Origin: Astropecten irregularis
Taxonomy: Eukaryota; Echinodermata; Asteroidea; Paxillosida; Astropectinidae
Assembly: GCA_963971285.1 (NCBI GenBank)
Contig: OZ020256.1
Coordinates: 1,242,501-1,306,500 of the forward strand
Direction of reading: 5' to 3'
Length of the DNA: 64,000 bases
Below, in pieces: positions 1 to 13,600 of the stretch. Both the position numbers and the translations under genes were made by a program. Each line of letters starts with the position of its first letter. Positions within the stretch are counted from its first letter, which is position 1. The notes below the pieces were generated by a model, which saw only the letters and a program-made list of their open reading frames with translations, was not told where the DNA came from and ran no database searches.

Positions 1-212
1 TTTGTGGTGTTGAATTACTGCAGTAATTCATCAACTTTTTTTCCCCAGTTATTCAGAAATTAATTTCATCTTGTGTGTGTTGTTAGAATATTTACTGTGA
101 AAATGTGACTCACAAAAATTGAATTTTATTTTCTACCATAAAGTTATGTTGTGAACGGTGTAAGCTTATATAGTGGTGTTGAGTGTAATAATGCTTGTGT
201 GTGTTAATCTGA

Positions 213-218
213 AATAAA
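213..218 (+). terminator. Candidate poly(A) signal AATAAA
   Basis: AATAAA on the plus strand is followed about 25-50 bases later by a T/GT-rich stretch (GTATTGTCTGT). It could end a transcript that enters from the left edge, but no coding exon is visible before it. Confidence 0.2.
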
Positions 219-3200
219 TGTTATTTTTATAGTGAAAAAAAGGTATTGTCTGTCCGACTCATTGTGATTCTTAGGCTATTGACCAATTACAGTGCACTAC
301 TTGTTAAAAAACAGAAGTAGAACACTGGTGTGGCATTTCCGAGGGTTCGGGTTTGAATCCAACTTCAGTTTTCTTTGCACTCCTACAAATGACTTCACAG
401 AACCTACTCAGGCAGGATTAGATTAACTTAAAAGTTAAAATAAACCTGCAGAGGGTCTAGGTAGGCAGACTCCATGAAAGTCAACCTCTACTGTGACAAA
501 CATCCTGTTTTCTCCGGCTTGGATAGACAAGCATAAAGACTGAAAGGGCAGGAGGGAAGGTTCCCCGATGTGGGTGGTGGGATGGATATCCGATGCACAT
601 TGTTGAAAAGAGACGGTATCATTTACACTGGACCGGATAATAAAGTACACATTTTGTCTGCGGATGATACTTTTCCTGATTGGTGATGACATGGGATAGC
701 ACAGTATCAAAACAAGGCACAGGGAAATGCCAGGGTTAGAACTTAACACCTGCCTGCCCATCTGGGAGGCAGGTAATTTTGCCAGCAGGTTCATCATGGA
801 GTAAGGCTTACTCCGTGGATTCATGGACTACCGACTTGGCCACAAGAGATCAAACAATAACAAATGCCTCCAACAAACAAAGTCAGCACTAGCAATTCAA
901 TTTGATGACCTTTTCAGCTTTGTCCCCATCAACGACGGCTGGTAAATGTCAAAACATATGGATGTAAATTCCATGTCAGTAGGATTTTGTATGATTGATG
1001 CAAATAATTGGACAATTCTTATGAGAAAAGATGACAAAAGTATATAAACTGAATGAGACCGGCCAAAGCAAATAACTTATAAATGGCCTTAAAAGAATTG
1101 TTTTATCTCTTATTACAGGTTTTTTTTGTGACCACTCTTTCTTATAACATGATCCAAATTGATTCCAAAAGTGGAGAAGTATATGCTAACCTACTTTTGG
1201 CTTGTTAATCTTCATCAAAGAGGGTGGTGGAGGGCATCAACTCTTTACCAAATTTTGATCCCCCTCCCCAGTTTTATCAGCAAAGCATTCTTACACATAA
1301 CCAGAAGCTGGTAGTAACAAAAAACAGGTTGATGTTCGGAGCATGCAGGTAGGAAACACTTGAAATATTTGTCGAGTAAAGTATAATAACAAGTTGGATT
1401 TAAAAGTGCAAATGACTCATCCATGTTCAACCTGCTTGCATGGTGATATCCATGATAACACTATCTCCGGATGTTGTTGTTTTAATTTATTGTTATGTTA
1501 CTGACTCTCACAGGTTTAAATGTCTTCCCCTATTATGATAACTTGTGTCCATCATAAGTTTGCTTTATATCAAGCAATTTACAGCTATGGGCAAAGCAAT
1601 GGAAACAGCTGGATGAACTGATATCACTCAGTGGTCTTCCCATCAGCCTACACACCTTACAACCAATCAATTATGCAAATGACATGTCCGTAGCCATTAC
1701 TACTAAACTGCAAAGTTATTGATCCGATAATGGATTTGCTACATGTGAAACTACTCTCTGATGAAGAGGTGGGCGTGGCCATGGATGGAAGATACAATGA
1801 GATGAAGGTTTTTATTCATCGTGCTTAACATCTATTCCTAGCACCAAGGCTTTTAAAATCCATCTGGTGATGTATACCCAAAGTAAAGCTGTCAGCCACG
1901 TATATGTACAGTACTTGAATGGGAGATCATTCATAGTTTTGGCAACAGTTGTAAAGTGGGTTCCCTATTTTCACGGTGGATTGAATTTTTCCTTGTTCAC
2001 CTCTAAGTGAAAAATGGTGTCATACAAAAGCCTTTCAAATGGGTTGTATAACCCATCACACCATTTGACTTCATATCATCCCAGCCTGATCAAAAATGAA
2101 GTTTGTTCAGAAAATCTGAAAGCACCAAGGAAAAAAATTGAAATTTAAAAGTTCCTATACTTTTATACAGAGCAGGTGTAAAAAAAAATCCTGAAATTCG
2201 AGTTAAAATCGAAACCAAAAAAATTGAATTCAGATTTAAATGTGAAGTTTCACATCCCTCTTTTCACTGAATCATATGATCTAGTTAAGCTAAAAAAAAG
2301 AGGAAAATTTTAACAGGTTGCAAAATGATCTTTCCTCCAATAATAAAGACTGCATTTAAAACACTCAGACTGTGATCTATCTTTAGTACATTGACATCCA
2401 TCTCACAGAATGCTCGCATCACAAGGAGATAACCAACCTTCATCATCAATACTTCAACCACGGAGGAACCACTGAGATCCTAGGATACCCAACTTTCCAT
2501 AAATAGCTACTGAACACCCTCAACAAATGAAAACAAAACAAGCACGTGTTTTAAACAAACAACCGGGAGCCACCGTCAGAGGGTGTGGGGCAAACGTCAG
2601 CCGTTCAGCAGAAATAGCAGCGAGTGACGTACACACAGCAGCGCAGGTGAAAACAACACGTTTTACCATAACTGACGGTGCTTAGCCCTGGGCATGGGTC
2701 CTAGCATTGTGCCGGTATTGTTCCAAGGATTTACCAGGCTAGTGTGATGCAAATACACAAGCATGTTACATGGCCTTCACATTGCACAATGTTGCTATTC
2801 GGTGTACAACCAATGCCACACCGCTTTACCATGCAAATTGCCGCATAATCACAACTGTTTATGTACAAATTTCGACTAACACATCATGAGGACCATGGCA
2901 CCATCTGTTTGGATGCAATTACTGAAACAAATTTCCACGGAATTTCATTGAGAAATGTGTAAATACTACTAATATGGATAAAAAAGGCCACTTGAAATAT
3001 TTGAATTCCCAGAATATGATATGAAAAATATGAATAAATTAATAGCACACACACTGATTTACACATAACATGCCACACGGAATACTCTAAACTTTGAATT
3101 CATTTGTTGAAAAAATTGATAAACTTTATTTTTGTTTCCTTTCATTCATAATTATGTACATAGTCTAATAGATTAAGAGAATATTTATATGAAGAAAATT

Positions 3201-5904
3201 TAATTTGCATAATAGAAAATGGAAATATATGAAGATTGTGAACCACGATGAACAGTTTCCCACAAAGAAAAAAACGTCTAGCTTTAAAATTATTGCTTAC
3301 GTAAGATTAATAGTACACTTCTCTCAGCCAATGAATTCTACGGTAGAACTGATTTGACCCAATGTAAGGGGGCTACTTAGCAAAACCTTCCCATGCTAAG
3401 CAAAAACTCAGCAGAGTACCGGTCACAAGCAATATGAATCACATACGAGTCTGGCTGGTAACCAGTTTGCTGAGCAGAGTTTTTGTTTTCTTTTGCTCTC
3501 CAAATTTGTGCATTTCAGAAGCTTTTTTTGAAAGCAGAGCCGAACCAAATGCGACCAGTCCTACCAAATTCACTTACACGAAATACATAAAGACATAAAA
3601 AATGAAAACATTTATAAACCTTTCATTTCTTCAGCTAATGATACACATTTTGTCTACAGATAAAGAAATACTGTGCATTACTGAATCATTTTCAAAATGA
3701 CCAGGAATCAGTCACAGCTACGCCTAGTAGTCATGCCACTAAAGTCATGATGATCAGCATTATAGTCTCTTACGGATATATCTCTTTAGGCACTTAATAA
3801 CTTCCCTTTCTCAATTTCTATTTTTCTCTATAGTTTAAAAACTGCAAATCTTTCTAGAGGTAACGTGTGTACATGAAAGTATCTTTGCAGCAAAACTACA
3901 GTATAAGTGGCCCAGTTGATCTCAGATTTGAGATTATGATGAAAAGTACAAACTGTAGAGTTATTTCTAGATGTTCTAGTTATTTTCCAGTGCTAGCAGG
4001 AATGGGCCTGTATGGGTACAGAATTAATATCTAGCAACAAATACATGCAATGAATAAATACAGTTGCAAATATTCAATTCCCATTTACATATGTATATAC
4101 CGACATGACCGATGTATAAATTTAAAACAAATCAATTTATACGATTCGGTGTATATACCGCATTTCCGTGGCAACAATAAAATGTGCATTTTGACCAGCG
4201 AAAACAAGAGATCCACTGATGATTCTTTTTTTTTTGGTATTCCAAAAATTCAAAAAGCAAATATTGGACCTGGGAGGGAACAAATATTGCTACAACAAAT
4301 AACTCGTGGTGTTTTCCCCAAACAAAACTATGCCACAGTTTGCACATCAAAGTCCATTCTGGCTCAATCTTTGCATATAACACTGATCCGCGAATACAAA
4401 CGATGAATCAACACGATATTCAATAATTAGACCTTTTCAACTTTTTATAGCTTGCAGCTACCAATACAGAAGAGTAATAATAAATAAATAAAAGACCAAG
4501 GCCTGATAGATTGTACTGAAGGCACAGACGTTATTATTATGCAAACTAAATTCCAGCCTACTGACGTCATTAGTTATCCCAAGCAGATGGTACTTGAGCG
4601 TACGGTACAAAGAATAGTTACAAACAAACCAAATGGTTCATCTCTCATATCACATGTTCCATAATGTACATTATGACCGGGTTAGGCTGAACAGAGAATA
4701 TCACGGAAATTGAATCCCCTAATCCTATCTGGGAATATGACCAACTTCAGGAAAACATCAATTAACAATATATATGGGAGGTTTACTGAATAAAAAAAGA
4801 TGAATATGCCAGGCGGTTGTATTCCCAAGCTAAAGAGACGATCGAGGACAGCTTATCAGAATAGTACGTAAATACAGAAATATGTTACACAAGGAAAGCT
4901 TGAATGCTCCCGAATCATGGTACGAGAAAGGAGAACAATTAAGAAAACATTAAAGCACACAGCCGCTACTTATCATTGAGGAGTTAAGTTTTAGAAAAAA
5001 ACAGAAAAAAAGTTTAAATCTTACATCTCCATCAACGCGCTCATTTGCCAAGTCTGGCCAGGCTTAACGCTTACATACACGTATGTCATACCAGTCCACA
5101 CACGCACACTTTGTTTTAGATTAAAGTTAATGTAAATTCCATCTCCGATCATTTTGCCACTAGACTTCTTCTATGTTTATGATGACGCTATTCATTGCTA
5201 TGGTTGGCTGCTTACAACCACCATGCATGTATCTGAAATGAACCATCCCAGCGACATGCACAGCATATTGTTTATGAAACAGAGGCTCAAACTCCAGCTC
5301 TGACATCCATATGCTGAAAATATAGGTTGTGGTTTTTCATTGAAGCTAAAGCTCTGTTTTTCTTTTCAAACTATAGAGAATTTACTTCTGAACCATAGCC
5401 AAAAGTCTCTATTTTGATACCCGTTATTTCAGAATGGATTCACAAAATGGAGCCGGATCCAAAGTCTGAGGCAGAGCCTCCGTTTTGTAAACGCCCTTAG
5501 ATTCATGTTTGGATGAGAAAGTAATAGCCTTACATCCTTAGGACAATGCTCAGCTGTGTCTGGCTTTGGACATGTATGCAATTTCATAATTGATGTATGT
5601 ATGAATTCTTTAAGACCCACACTTACTGCATTCTCAAGGCCACGGACAGAACATGGTGTCCAATTAATTTCAATTGAGACAGCCAGTGAGGGTTGAGAAG
5701 GGGGTATGGGTGGAAGAGGAGTGACCCTAGGCAGAAGGGGGAGGAAAGGCTTGATTCCATCGACAAAGAATTCAAGTTATTGAAAACAGAACAAAGAAAA
5801 ATGATTGGAGCAGGATTCGAACCACTTTACAATGACTTACACTAATCCATACAAGTGGTTAACTGTACTCCTCATCAATCAAAAAAATAACCTGAAATAT
5901 AAAA

Positions 5905-6011
5905 GTTAAGAGGGCTTGACATTTTGATCCTACCAGGATCTTTCTCAAAGGCTTTTAAAGAGAAAAATCCTGCTCGAATTGAAACATCCGGCATTCCTAA
6001 ATCTAAGCATT
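5905..6011. repeat. Dispersed palindromic repeat (GATCCTGCTAGGATC family), diverged copy
   Basis: It contains GAGGGCTTGACATTTTGATC, CAGGATCTTT and a mirrored ATCCTGCTCGAATTGAAACATC. These match the arms of better copies at 10988-11073 and 14685-14827. The two arms face each other, so the copy is a worn hairpin. Confidence 0.6.
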
Positions 6012-9000
6012 AACTAATCCCGTCAGTTTCAACAAAGGATTTACTTATTTATCCCCAGTAGAACATAAAATATGTTTCTGCATGTATTCCTTTATTTCAT
6101 TATAATTTGATAGTATTAGTAAGTAATATTTTATAGTATTAACTTTATATAGTTTTTATATTATATTTCCATTAATATTTTCAGTCACTTTTTGATGAGT
6201 GGAATCCTTTTGAACTAGTGTTAGATGATGCCTGTTAATACTGCCAGCAATCATACTTAAGGGTATTAGGGTCTTACTTTGGGATTAATATTCTTTTATG
6301 ATGATTGTCTTAATTAATGTATACAATTGCTGTTTGGTTCAGCTAAATAAATAATCACTAATTTCTGAATTTTTGTCTAAAGGGAAAAACAAATTTTTGA
6401 GTACAAAGTCACGGAATTTACATAATTATTAAGGGAAATGCATCAATGGGATGGCCCCAAGAGCCAAAAGAGATGCTAAGCAGTAAGCACACATATCAAA
6501 TTTGCTTAGCGCACAAGGGTTACCAACTGAAATCCAATGAAATCCATATTGAATGTAAGTGGTTTCCGGCCAATTTATGCTAACTTTTCTCAGCATCATT
6601 TTCTGCTATGCAACAATATGATACTGGATTCTGGTTGTGATTCCTAGCTATCGGGACCTCTGAGCTATTGGGACCTCTGTGTCTTTGAGTCCTTGCTCAG
6701 GTTCGAACCTAAGACCACTCTAATTACAGTGTTTAAAGCTTTTCATTAGTCCTTTACATTGAAAAGAAGAAAAAGAATGATTAACCCCCACCCTCTTAAG
6801 AAAATCAAACTGCACCATTCAGCTTTATATTATGTCCTACCTATCTGTTAGTCAAATCATTAAAAATTTATGGTAATAACAAATTATTAACCACAAACAA
6901 TAAGCAGGGAGACAGATAAGTCATGTTGGGAGAATAAACATGGTTCCCAAATTCTCTTATTTTCCTCTGCTTTAAGGCCTTTAAGGGTTTTAAATGATAC
7001 TCAAGGCCTGTCAGTTATTGGGTCTATACCAGTAGAGAATAGCGCTGCGCACTTGCGCTAAAAATAGCACCGAACCTCAGACAAACATTGCAACGTGGCC
7101 ATGCAAACGTGTGGTGAGTGGAAGTTTTTGTGCGCGTCGCGCGTTGTGTGACGTCATTAGTGCGAAACGCTATTGGTTTCATGTAGCTCTACTGATGCAC
7201 AAAAAGCAGCTAAGTACTCGCGTGTTACCAACCCAAATCCCACATTAGTCACTACCTGTGACTGGTACTCGGTATTTCCCAATGAGGCACATCATATAAC
7301 TGGGCCAAAAACAAATTTAGCAGCCACAAAAAAAAAAACACGGTACAGCACACTTTGGGAGCTGTGCAAGTTTTATGTACATGATGAATCAAAAAAACGG
7401 TATTTTAGAATGTTTCCATCTAGTCCTCCACACGTGGAAGTGAAATAAGTTTGTTTTGTACAGTTTTTGGTGAAAACAGCTGGAAAAACCGTAATACAGA
7501 AATGGCAACTTACAAATTGAGTAGGCCAACTAAATACCGGTATTTAAAATCAGACGAGGCTCATGTTTTCTGTTATTGTTGTTTTCAAGCAAATACATGT
7601 AAACTGAAAAAAAAATGAATTAACTCTTTTCTTTTTTCCCATGCTGAACACTAGCTACATTTCCTTATGTCAGGAACTGTATGTGAAGATAGTTGTAAAG
7701 AATGTGAAGTGTTTATTTACATTTGTTTGTAATGTTCAACAAAATTCAATTACATCATAAAGTACTACAGGTTATTCAAATGTGGACCTTAAATTCTCTT
7801 TAAAAGTACTGTGTATTTCTTATTTTCATTCAGTTTGATTCAACACGCTTAGTCCTTCAACTTTGGAATGCTCTTTTTGAAATTGGAAACTTGAAGTACG
7901 TGCACTTTGAAGGCAAAAACTGACGATAAGTAAAAAGAGGCTTGAAAGTGCAGAAAACATTTAGAATCCCCCTAGGAATTACGAGATACAAACTGGACCT
8001 TCGGCATTTTCTTCTGATAAAATATGTGTACTTTACTTTTATCAAAATATTACGCGAGTATTTATTTTATAGAGTCATTTTTATAGTGTACATGTATTCC
8101 AATTTCATGTGTTAACGTCTTGTTTTATTTACAAAAATAATCCACTTCTCGTTCTCAATGAGCATCTTGGTCTGAAATTGTGCTACAGGATTTTAAAGAT
8201 TCTTTTTCTTTTTCAGTGTCCTGCAAGCAATAAGCCAAAAGATCTCCATGTATACTTTAGCCTTGAAGCTAATTTCACAAAACCTTTCACAATTGCGCCA
8301 CATTTAAATGCGTCATTTCCGCAAAACCTGTGATATATTTAGCATTGGCTTCATGAAAGTCATTGTCTTGCGCAAACAAAAATAACACTTGTATGTTTTT
8401 GTAGTAGTTTTGCTTAGTCATTAGTCATTATTGCCAAGTTATTATCCCTCGAAAGACCTTAGAAAGCGATGCTATAATTTCCAACACTGCAGTCTGAAAT
8501 TTCAACTAAACAATCCCGCAGTACTGCCAAAACAGAAACCTTATGAGACAAATAACAGAAAATGAAATTGTCTCTTTTCATTGCGCTCGTACGTAAGCTG
8601 TGGAGAGTTTATGAAACCATATCCTTCTCCTTCTATGACGAACACCATTGAGACCATCTGTCACTCAATGAATTAAAGCCAACTCATTCCTTCAAGCAAC
8701 CTGACACTGTGATGAACAATACCCAGTTCCGCCATGCATGTCCTTTAAAGCCATATCCGTATTACCAAACCAATTCCGATAGTATTCTATTCAATTAGTG
8801 TGGGCTAGGACGCTTTTGGTGGTCTTAAATTGGACATTTAAGCCTGAATTCGGCAATAATTGACTCAGGACTTGGCAAGCAGACACTGAGATTGTGAGAG
8901 GATAGCTTTGTTGATCATGCACAGAGCGTTTCCTCAAGACAAAGAAGGAAGAGACAGAGACATGCCCACTGATATGAGGTCATAAATAAGGCTGATCACA

Positions 9001-10684
9001 GTAGGTGATCTAATACAAGGCCGATCAGACAAAAAGATGGGAAAGACACTGAAGTGTATCATTGCTAGATTATGCAAACTGTCTTCAAATGTTAGAGAAA
9101 GGATCATTTGCGTCATCACAAAAAAATGATGACAACATAGTATCCTTGCCACGCATGGGCAGCCATGCTCATTCCCAGATGCCCGTCTCTGCAGTCAACT
9201 CAAGACATTCAGTGTGTAACCGAAGAGCAAGGCAGGATGCGGTGGGCATGGCAGCGTTATATCAAGGTTCAGTTTGCGCATAATTCATGCACGGTATGGT
9301 AAACAGAGTGTGACATCACCATGGCGCCAGGGTCACTGCCTCACCGTCCCCCTGAGCGACGAACTGTGAATTCTGGAATTCCTTCTGCATCTTCCGGGAG
9401 ACAAACGCAACATCTTATTTCAGCAGAGGCGGCACAATCACAAAATTAGTCCAGTGTACTGATCACTTGAATATTCTGAAACTTCCGAGTCTGAAAGGCT
9501 AAAAAATTTTAGACTTACATTTTGGAAATCTTTCACTCTGCATTAATTCCCAAAGTTTATTAAAAAAAATATCATTTTAGATATTGATCCCATAAAAGGT
9601 TTCATCAGGCTTTCGAGCTACATTGCCTAGGGCGATTTTGAGGAATCCTTGGTTTCATAACCGGAAATAGATGATTATAACTGACTGAAGGCCAAACGCC
9701 CACATTTGTAATGTTCTTGGTTCACATCTTGTTCATGTACCGCGCCGGTACAATCACATATGATATATGCCAACCAGTCTTACATGAGCACACAGATCAA
9801 TAGCATACCATGCATATGCAAATTTATGCTAATTAGGAAAGGTCTACAAGTTATGAAAACCATAATAGTGTGATAGGTCTCACATGAAAAAATAGTCTCT
9901 TGTAAACTACAATACTTCTGATGTAAAATAAGACTATGAACTTGCCAAAGTAGCAATGATGATGTCGGAATCATTTTAATGTGGAGTTATTGAGACGAAC
10001 TGAACTACATGTTAGTATTCAAACTGACGACCCAACATAACAGCAGGTTTTCTAAATCCCTGATTAACCCTAACCCTCTACCCTTACCACACAAGACAAG
10101 AGCTGCTTACCACACACTACATGTACTACAGTCTCCATGTGTGGTTAACTGTGGTATGGAGGTGGGTTAGGGTTAACAAAACCAACGATCCAACAGCAGA
10201 AACAGGATTTTACCCACAGCACTGCAACAAGTCAAATTTAGCATGGTTATAGGGATGATGGGTTACAACCACTTAGCAGCAGAATAGAAAGTTGCAGAAG
10301 TGACTGTTACAAGTTTACTGCAGCCTTATGACTAGGCACTGTCATGAAAATAATGCAATTACGCATAAATATGCGAAGGTTAATAGTCTTTGCTTCTAAT
10401 AAATTCATCTACAGGTAGCTGTCCCCACATGCTATGAAGGTGGAAGCCTTAATTATAATTAGTAATAATTAGTCATTAACAAAAAACTCAATTCATATTT
10501 TTTTTATCCTCACCCCCTCTAGCACTCTATTGAAGTAAACCACTCTACAGATATCAGATGTCTTTTTTAGTCATGTATAAAAATACTCAACTCTGTAATC
10601 TTTCTTTTAAGTTGAAGACGCTCAATTTTTTGGTTTAAATGAACTTCACCTGCTTTAATTCTATCGATTGGAATTTTGACGGCA

Positions 10685-13600
10685 TCAAAAGTCGGCATCT
10701 TGTAATTGCCCGTCTTGAAAGTCCTCCTCCTTGATCTCCTGCTCCTCGTCCAATGAATTGTCTGATATGCTCTCCTCTTTGCTCAGAATGTCATTGGGGT
10801 CGAGGGGTGGAAGGGACATCTGTTCTGGGTAGACCCAGGGCTTGTAGTTGGGGTCGTGTTTGGCCTTCCACTTGGGGTAATCACGGCAGGCCTGATGTAG
10901 TCTGTCAATAACCTGTGGGAGAGTGAGATCAATTCTCTTCAGTAACTTACAACACCCACAGGTTGTGTAGAGATTCAATGGTTTGCTAACTATGCTTGGA
11001 GTTAGGAGGGCCTGACGTTTCGAGCCTTGCAGGATCCTGCCTAGGATCAAAATGTCAGGCCCTCCAAGTATTTTAGAAATTTCAGGTCATTATTTTGGCC
11101 GATGAGCAGTTTGCAGCAGATTATTACTTGTATTGTTTGTTAACTACTGTAGTAGGCAGAAGGCTTAAATTAAGTACAGAGTATTCATAAAATATACATG
11201 TAAAAAGATAACACAATTTTGAATAAAATATCATTGAATGAATGTTCTTTCCCCTAAAACCAGCTAGAATGGCCAATCCCATATGCTACCTCTGATTAAG
11301 ATAATACAAATATGTTAATTAGGAGTAATAATGCCAGATGCGGAATGGTACAGGCTCACTGTTACTACATGGCACGCCATACAAACCATACATGACATGA
11401 TGGGGTGCCAAAAATACAAAAAAATCAGCATTCACAGCATATTTCAATTTTTTCCCAAATGAGCTCACTTCAAAAATTATAGTCCTTACAGCATCTTGTT
11501 GTTGTTGTTATTGTTTGTTTTCTATTGATTGTTTTTACTCACTGCTTAACAAAAACAAATACACACCTTTGGAGCCACAATTCGTGCTAATTTGTTGATA
11601 ACCCAGGAGGGAATGGAACCTGTTACAGCAAAAAAAAAAGAACGAAGGAAATCAAATAAATTATAAATATCCTCACTCTTTCCTTACTTTATCATAAAAT
11701 AAATATCTAGTTCCACTACACAGTGGATGATAACATTCAAGGCCACAAATATGACATCCAAATACCCACACAGATGGTGTAAAGCTTAAAATGGCACCAA
11801 AAAACTGATGTACTCTACCAGGGGACAATTTCAACCGTTAATTCAACAGCCAGAGCTGTCTAATTGGATTTTAAAACTGCAATTAACCAGAGAGGTATTT
11901 TACCTAAAAGCTTGAGGCAAAACTCTTATTTGTGGGGATGATTTAGTTTTAAAGGTGATTTCACACTTTGGTTTTTATCAATTAAATGCAGATTCATGGG
12001 CAAAAATATCAAGGAAGATACAGTAACAGTCATCAGTGAAATTTTCAGTCCCATATGATGCCCAATTTTTTAGAAAACAATGAAAACGCCCACAGTATTT
12101 TTAAGCGTTTTGAACTTTTTTCACCATTATTTTTGATCTTTCAAAGATCAAAATTGTTTTAGGTCATTGGTTTTACTCTTTTCTGGATAAATACAACCTT
12201 ATAGGCAGAACAATTTTAACGGTATGTTTCTACCATCACCATCTTTATACCCTGTAAGTTATAGGTAAATCTGTGGAGATTTCTGTTTCGGTAGGCTACC
12301 AAATTATGATGCTACCTTTAATTAATCCAATTAATTTGCATATAATCCAATTAAGAAAAGGGATACATTTTAAATGTCGTTCAAGATATTTGGAAGCTCT
12401 AAAAAAAAACTAGAAAATAAGAAATGACCTGCTAAGACTGTTAGTTGTATGAATTTCTTGAAAAGTGTGTGGATTGAGCAGGAAACTATAAATTTAATAA
12501 GCTTCAAATTGAAACAAAATTTCCATAAGAAAGAAACTGGAATGAAATGATCTTACCTTTTGGGTCTGATCTGGTTACGTATGTCATCTCACAGGCATTG
12601 GTCCCTTTGGGCCGTACCAAGTAACCCGTCAGATAGGAATGTCCCCTGATAATACCTTTCTTTGGTGGAATTTTCTGAAAAATCAAAACCGAAAAGAGAT
12701 CATCGTTACAGATGTGTCTTTACTTGTAGAACAATAATTTTCATGGAATAAGAATCCCACTTGTGAATATGAGTTTCGAGAAAAATTGACTGGAATGAAA
12801 ACTGAGGAATTTAAGGCAACATAGGCCTAAATTACACAATCTATATAAAAATTTTCAATGAAAAAAAAAAGACGAAGGTTCAAATAAACGTTGGTACATT
12901 TAGGAAACTGGTCCGAGTAATTCAACATAAAAAATACAGCATCATTCAGTTAGTAAAAATACAACCGTTTCTTAAAGTAGGCTTTTACGGTGACAAGCAA
13001 AAGATGTTCGGAATGACTAGAATCTGACTTTCATTGACCTCTCGTTAGTGGAACGACTGGACATCAATCCACAATCCCACCCGCCCACTAATAACTCAAT
13101 CTTGTTCTTTCATGCCCGACAAATTTCAATTTCAAACGTATCAGCCCTGTTCCAAATGCCGAAAAAGCTCCTTTCAACCAGCCCAAATGTCAGCGAGTGG
13201 GTTTTGAGTAGGGAAAATGTTTCTCCCCAAAATCCTAATTTGTTTAGGAGTAAGGCGCACAGAGAGTGGGTTTCGAGCTTCCCACTCAATCTGAATGTAT
13301 GACAAGCTGTGCCCTGAGCAGTGCTCCAATCAATGGCTCTCCCACGTGTAAGCCAAGCCAATATTTGCCTTCTAACCAGGATGATTTTTGTCTGCGACCA
13401 CAGCACATATGCACAATTTGGTGGCAGTACACGTGTCATTGACGGAGGGTGCGGGCTTAAGCCACCTCACACCAGACTGAACACAAACACCAAGTTCAAA
13501 GGAAGGTATTGAACCTCAAATCTCAGACAAAAAGTACAAGGCGGACTCCAGCAGGGCATCATATATCAGATTCACCTTCTTCAATTTCTCTCAAGTGCCA

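Larger units (their letters stand above)
1..10684. other. Intergenic region, mostly non-coding
   Basis: No reading frame here has codon texture, flanking splice sites or family resemblance that would support a gene. The DNA is AT-rich with scattered degenerate repeats. Stretches around 3365-3500 and 6440-6600 contain TGCTAAGCA-type words and look like worn members of the GGCC-ended hairpin family that is intact at 38384-38623. A possible inverted pair lies at about 1981-1995 and 2127-2145, TTGAATTTTTCCTTG against CAAGGAAAAAAATTGAA. B-box-like words (GGTTCGAA and variants) occur near 5812 and 6703 and may be SINE remnants. A GC-richer patch near 7040-7170 contains the palindrome TGACGTCA. The part next to 10685 should include the STARD10 3' UTR, but its end could not be fixed. 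Confidence 0.6.

Noticed and set aside
435-824. 129-codon minus-strand open frame
   Set aside because: No splice sites, family resemblance or coding-like composition; consistent with a chance frame or repeat remnant.
4050-4406. Overlapping open frames on both strands
   Set aside because: Both strands are open over the same DNA, neither has a recognisable domain, and the translation looks like translated AT-rich DNA.
5800-5870. tRNA-like B box near 5812
   Set aside because: Only the TTCGAA core fits; no A box, acceptor stem or anticodon arm, so no tRNA gene is called.
9320-9448. 42-codon plus frame beginning MAPGSLPHRPPERRTV
   Set aside because: Composition is protein-like, but there is no donor, partner exon or homology to support it.
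10060-10175. TAACCCTAACCC and TTAGGGTTA near each other, telomere-like
   Set aside because: Only two short inverted units, not an array; common chance or repeat words.
13110-13439. 109-codon minus frame facing plus frames
   Set aside because: No domain, no splice context, lies inside STARD10 intron 3.
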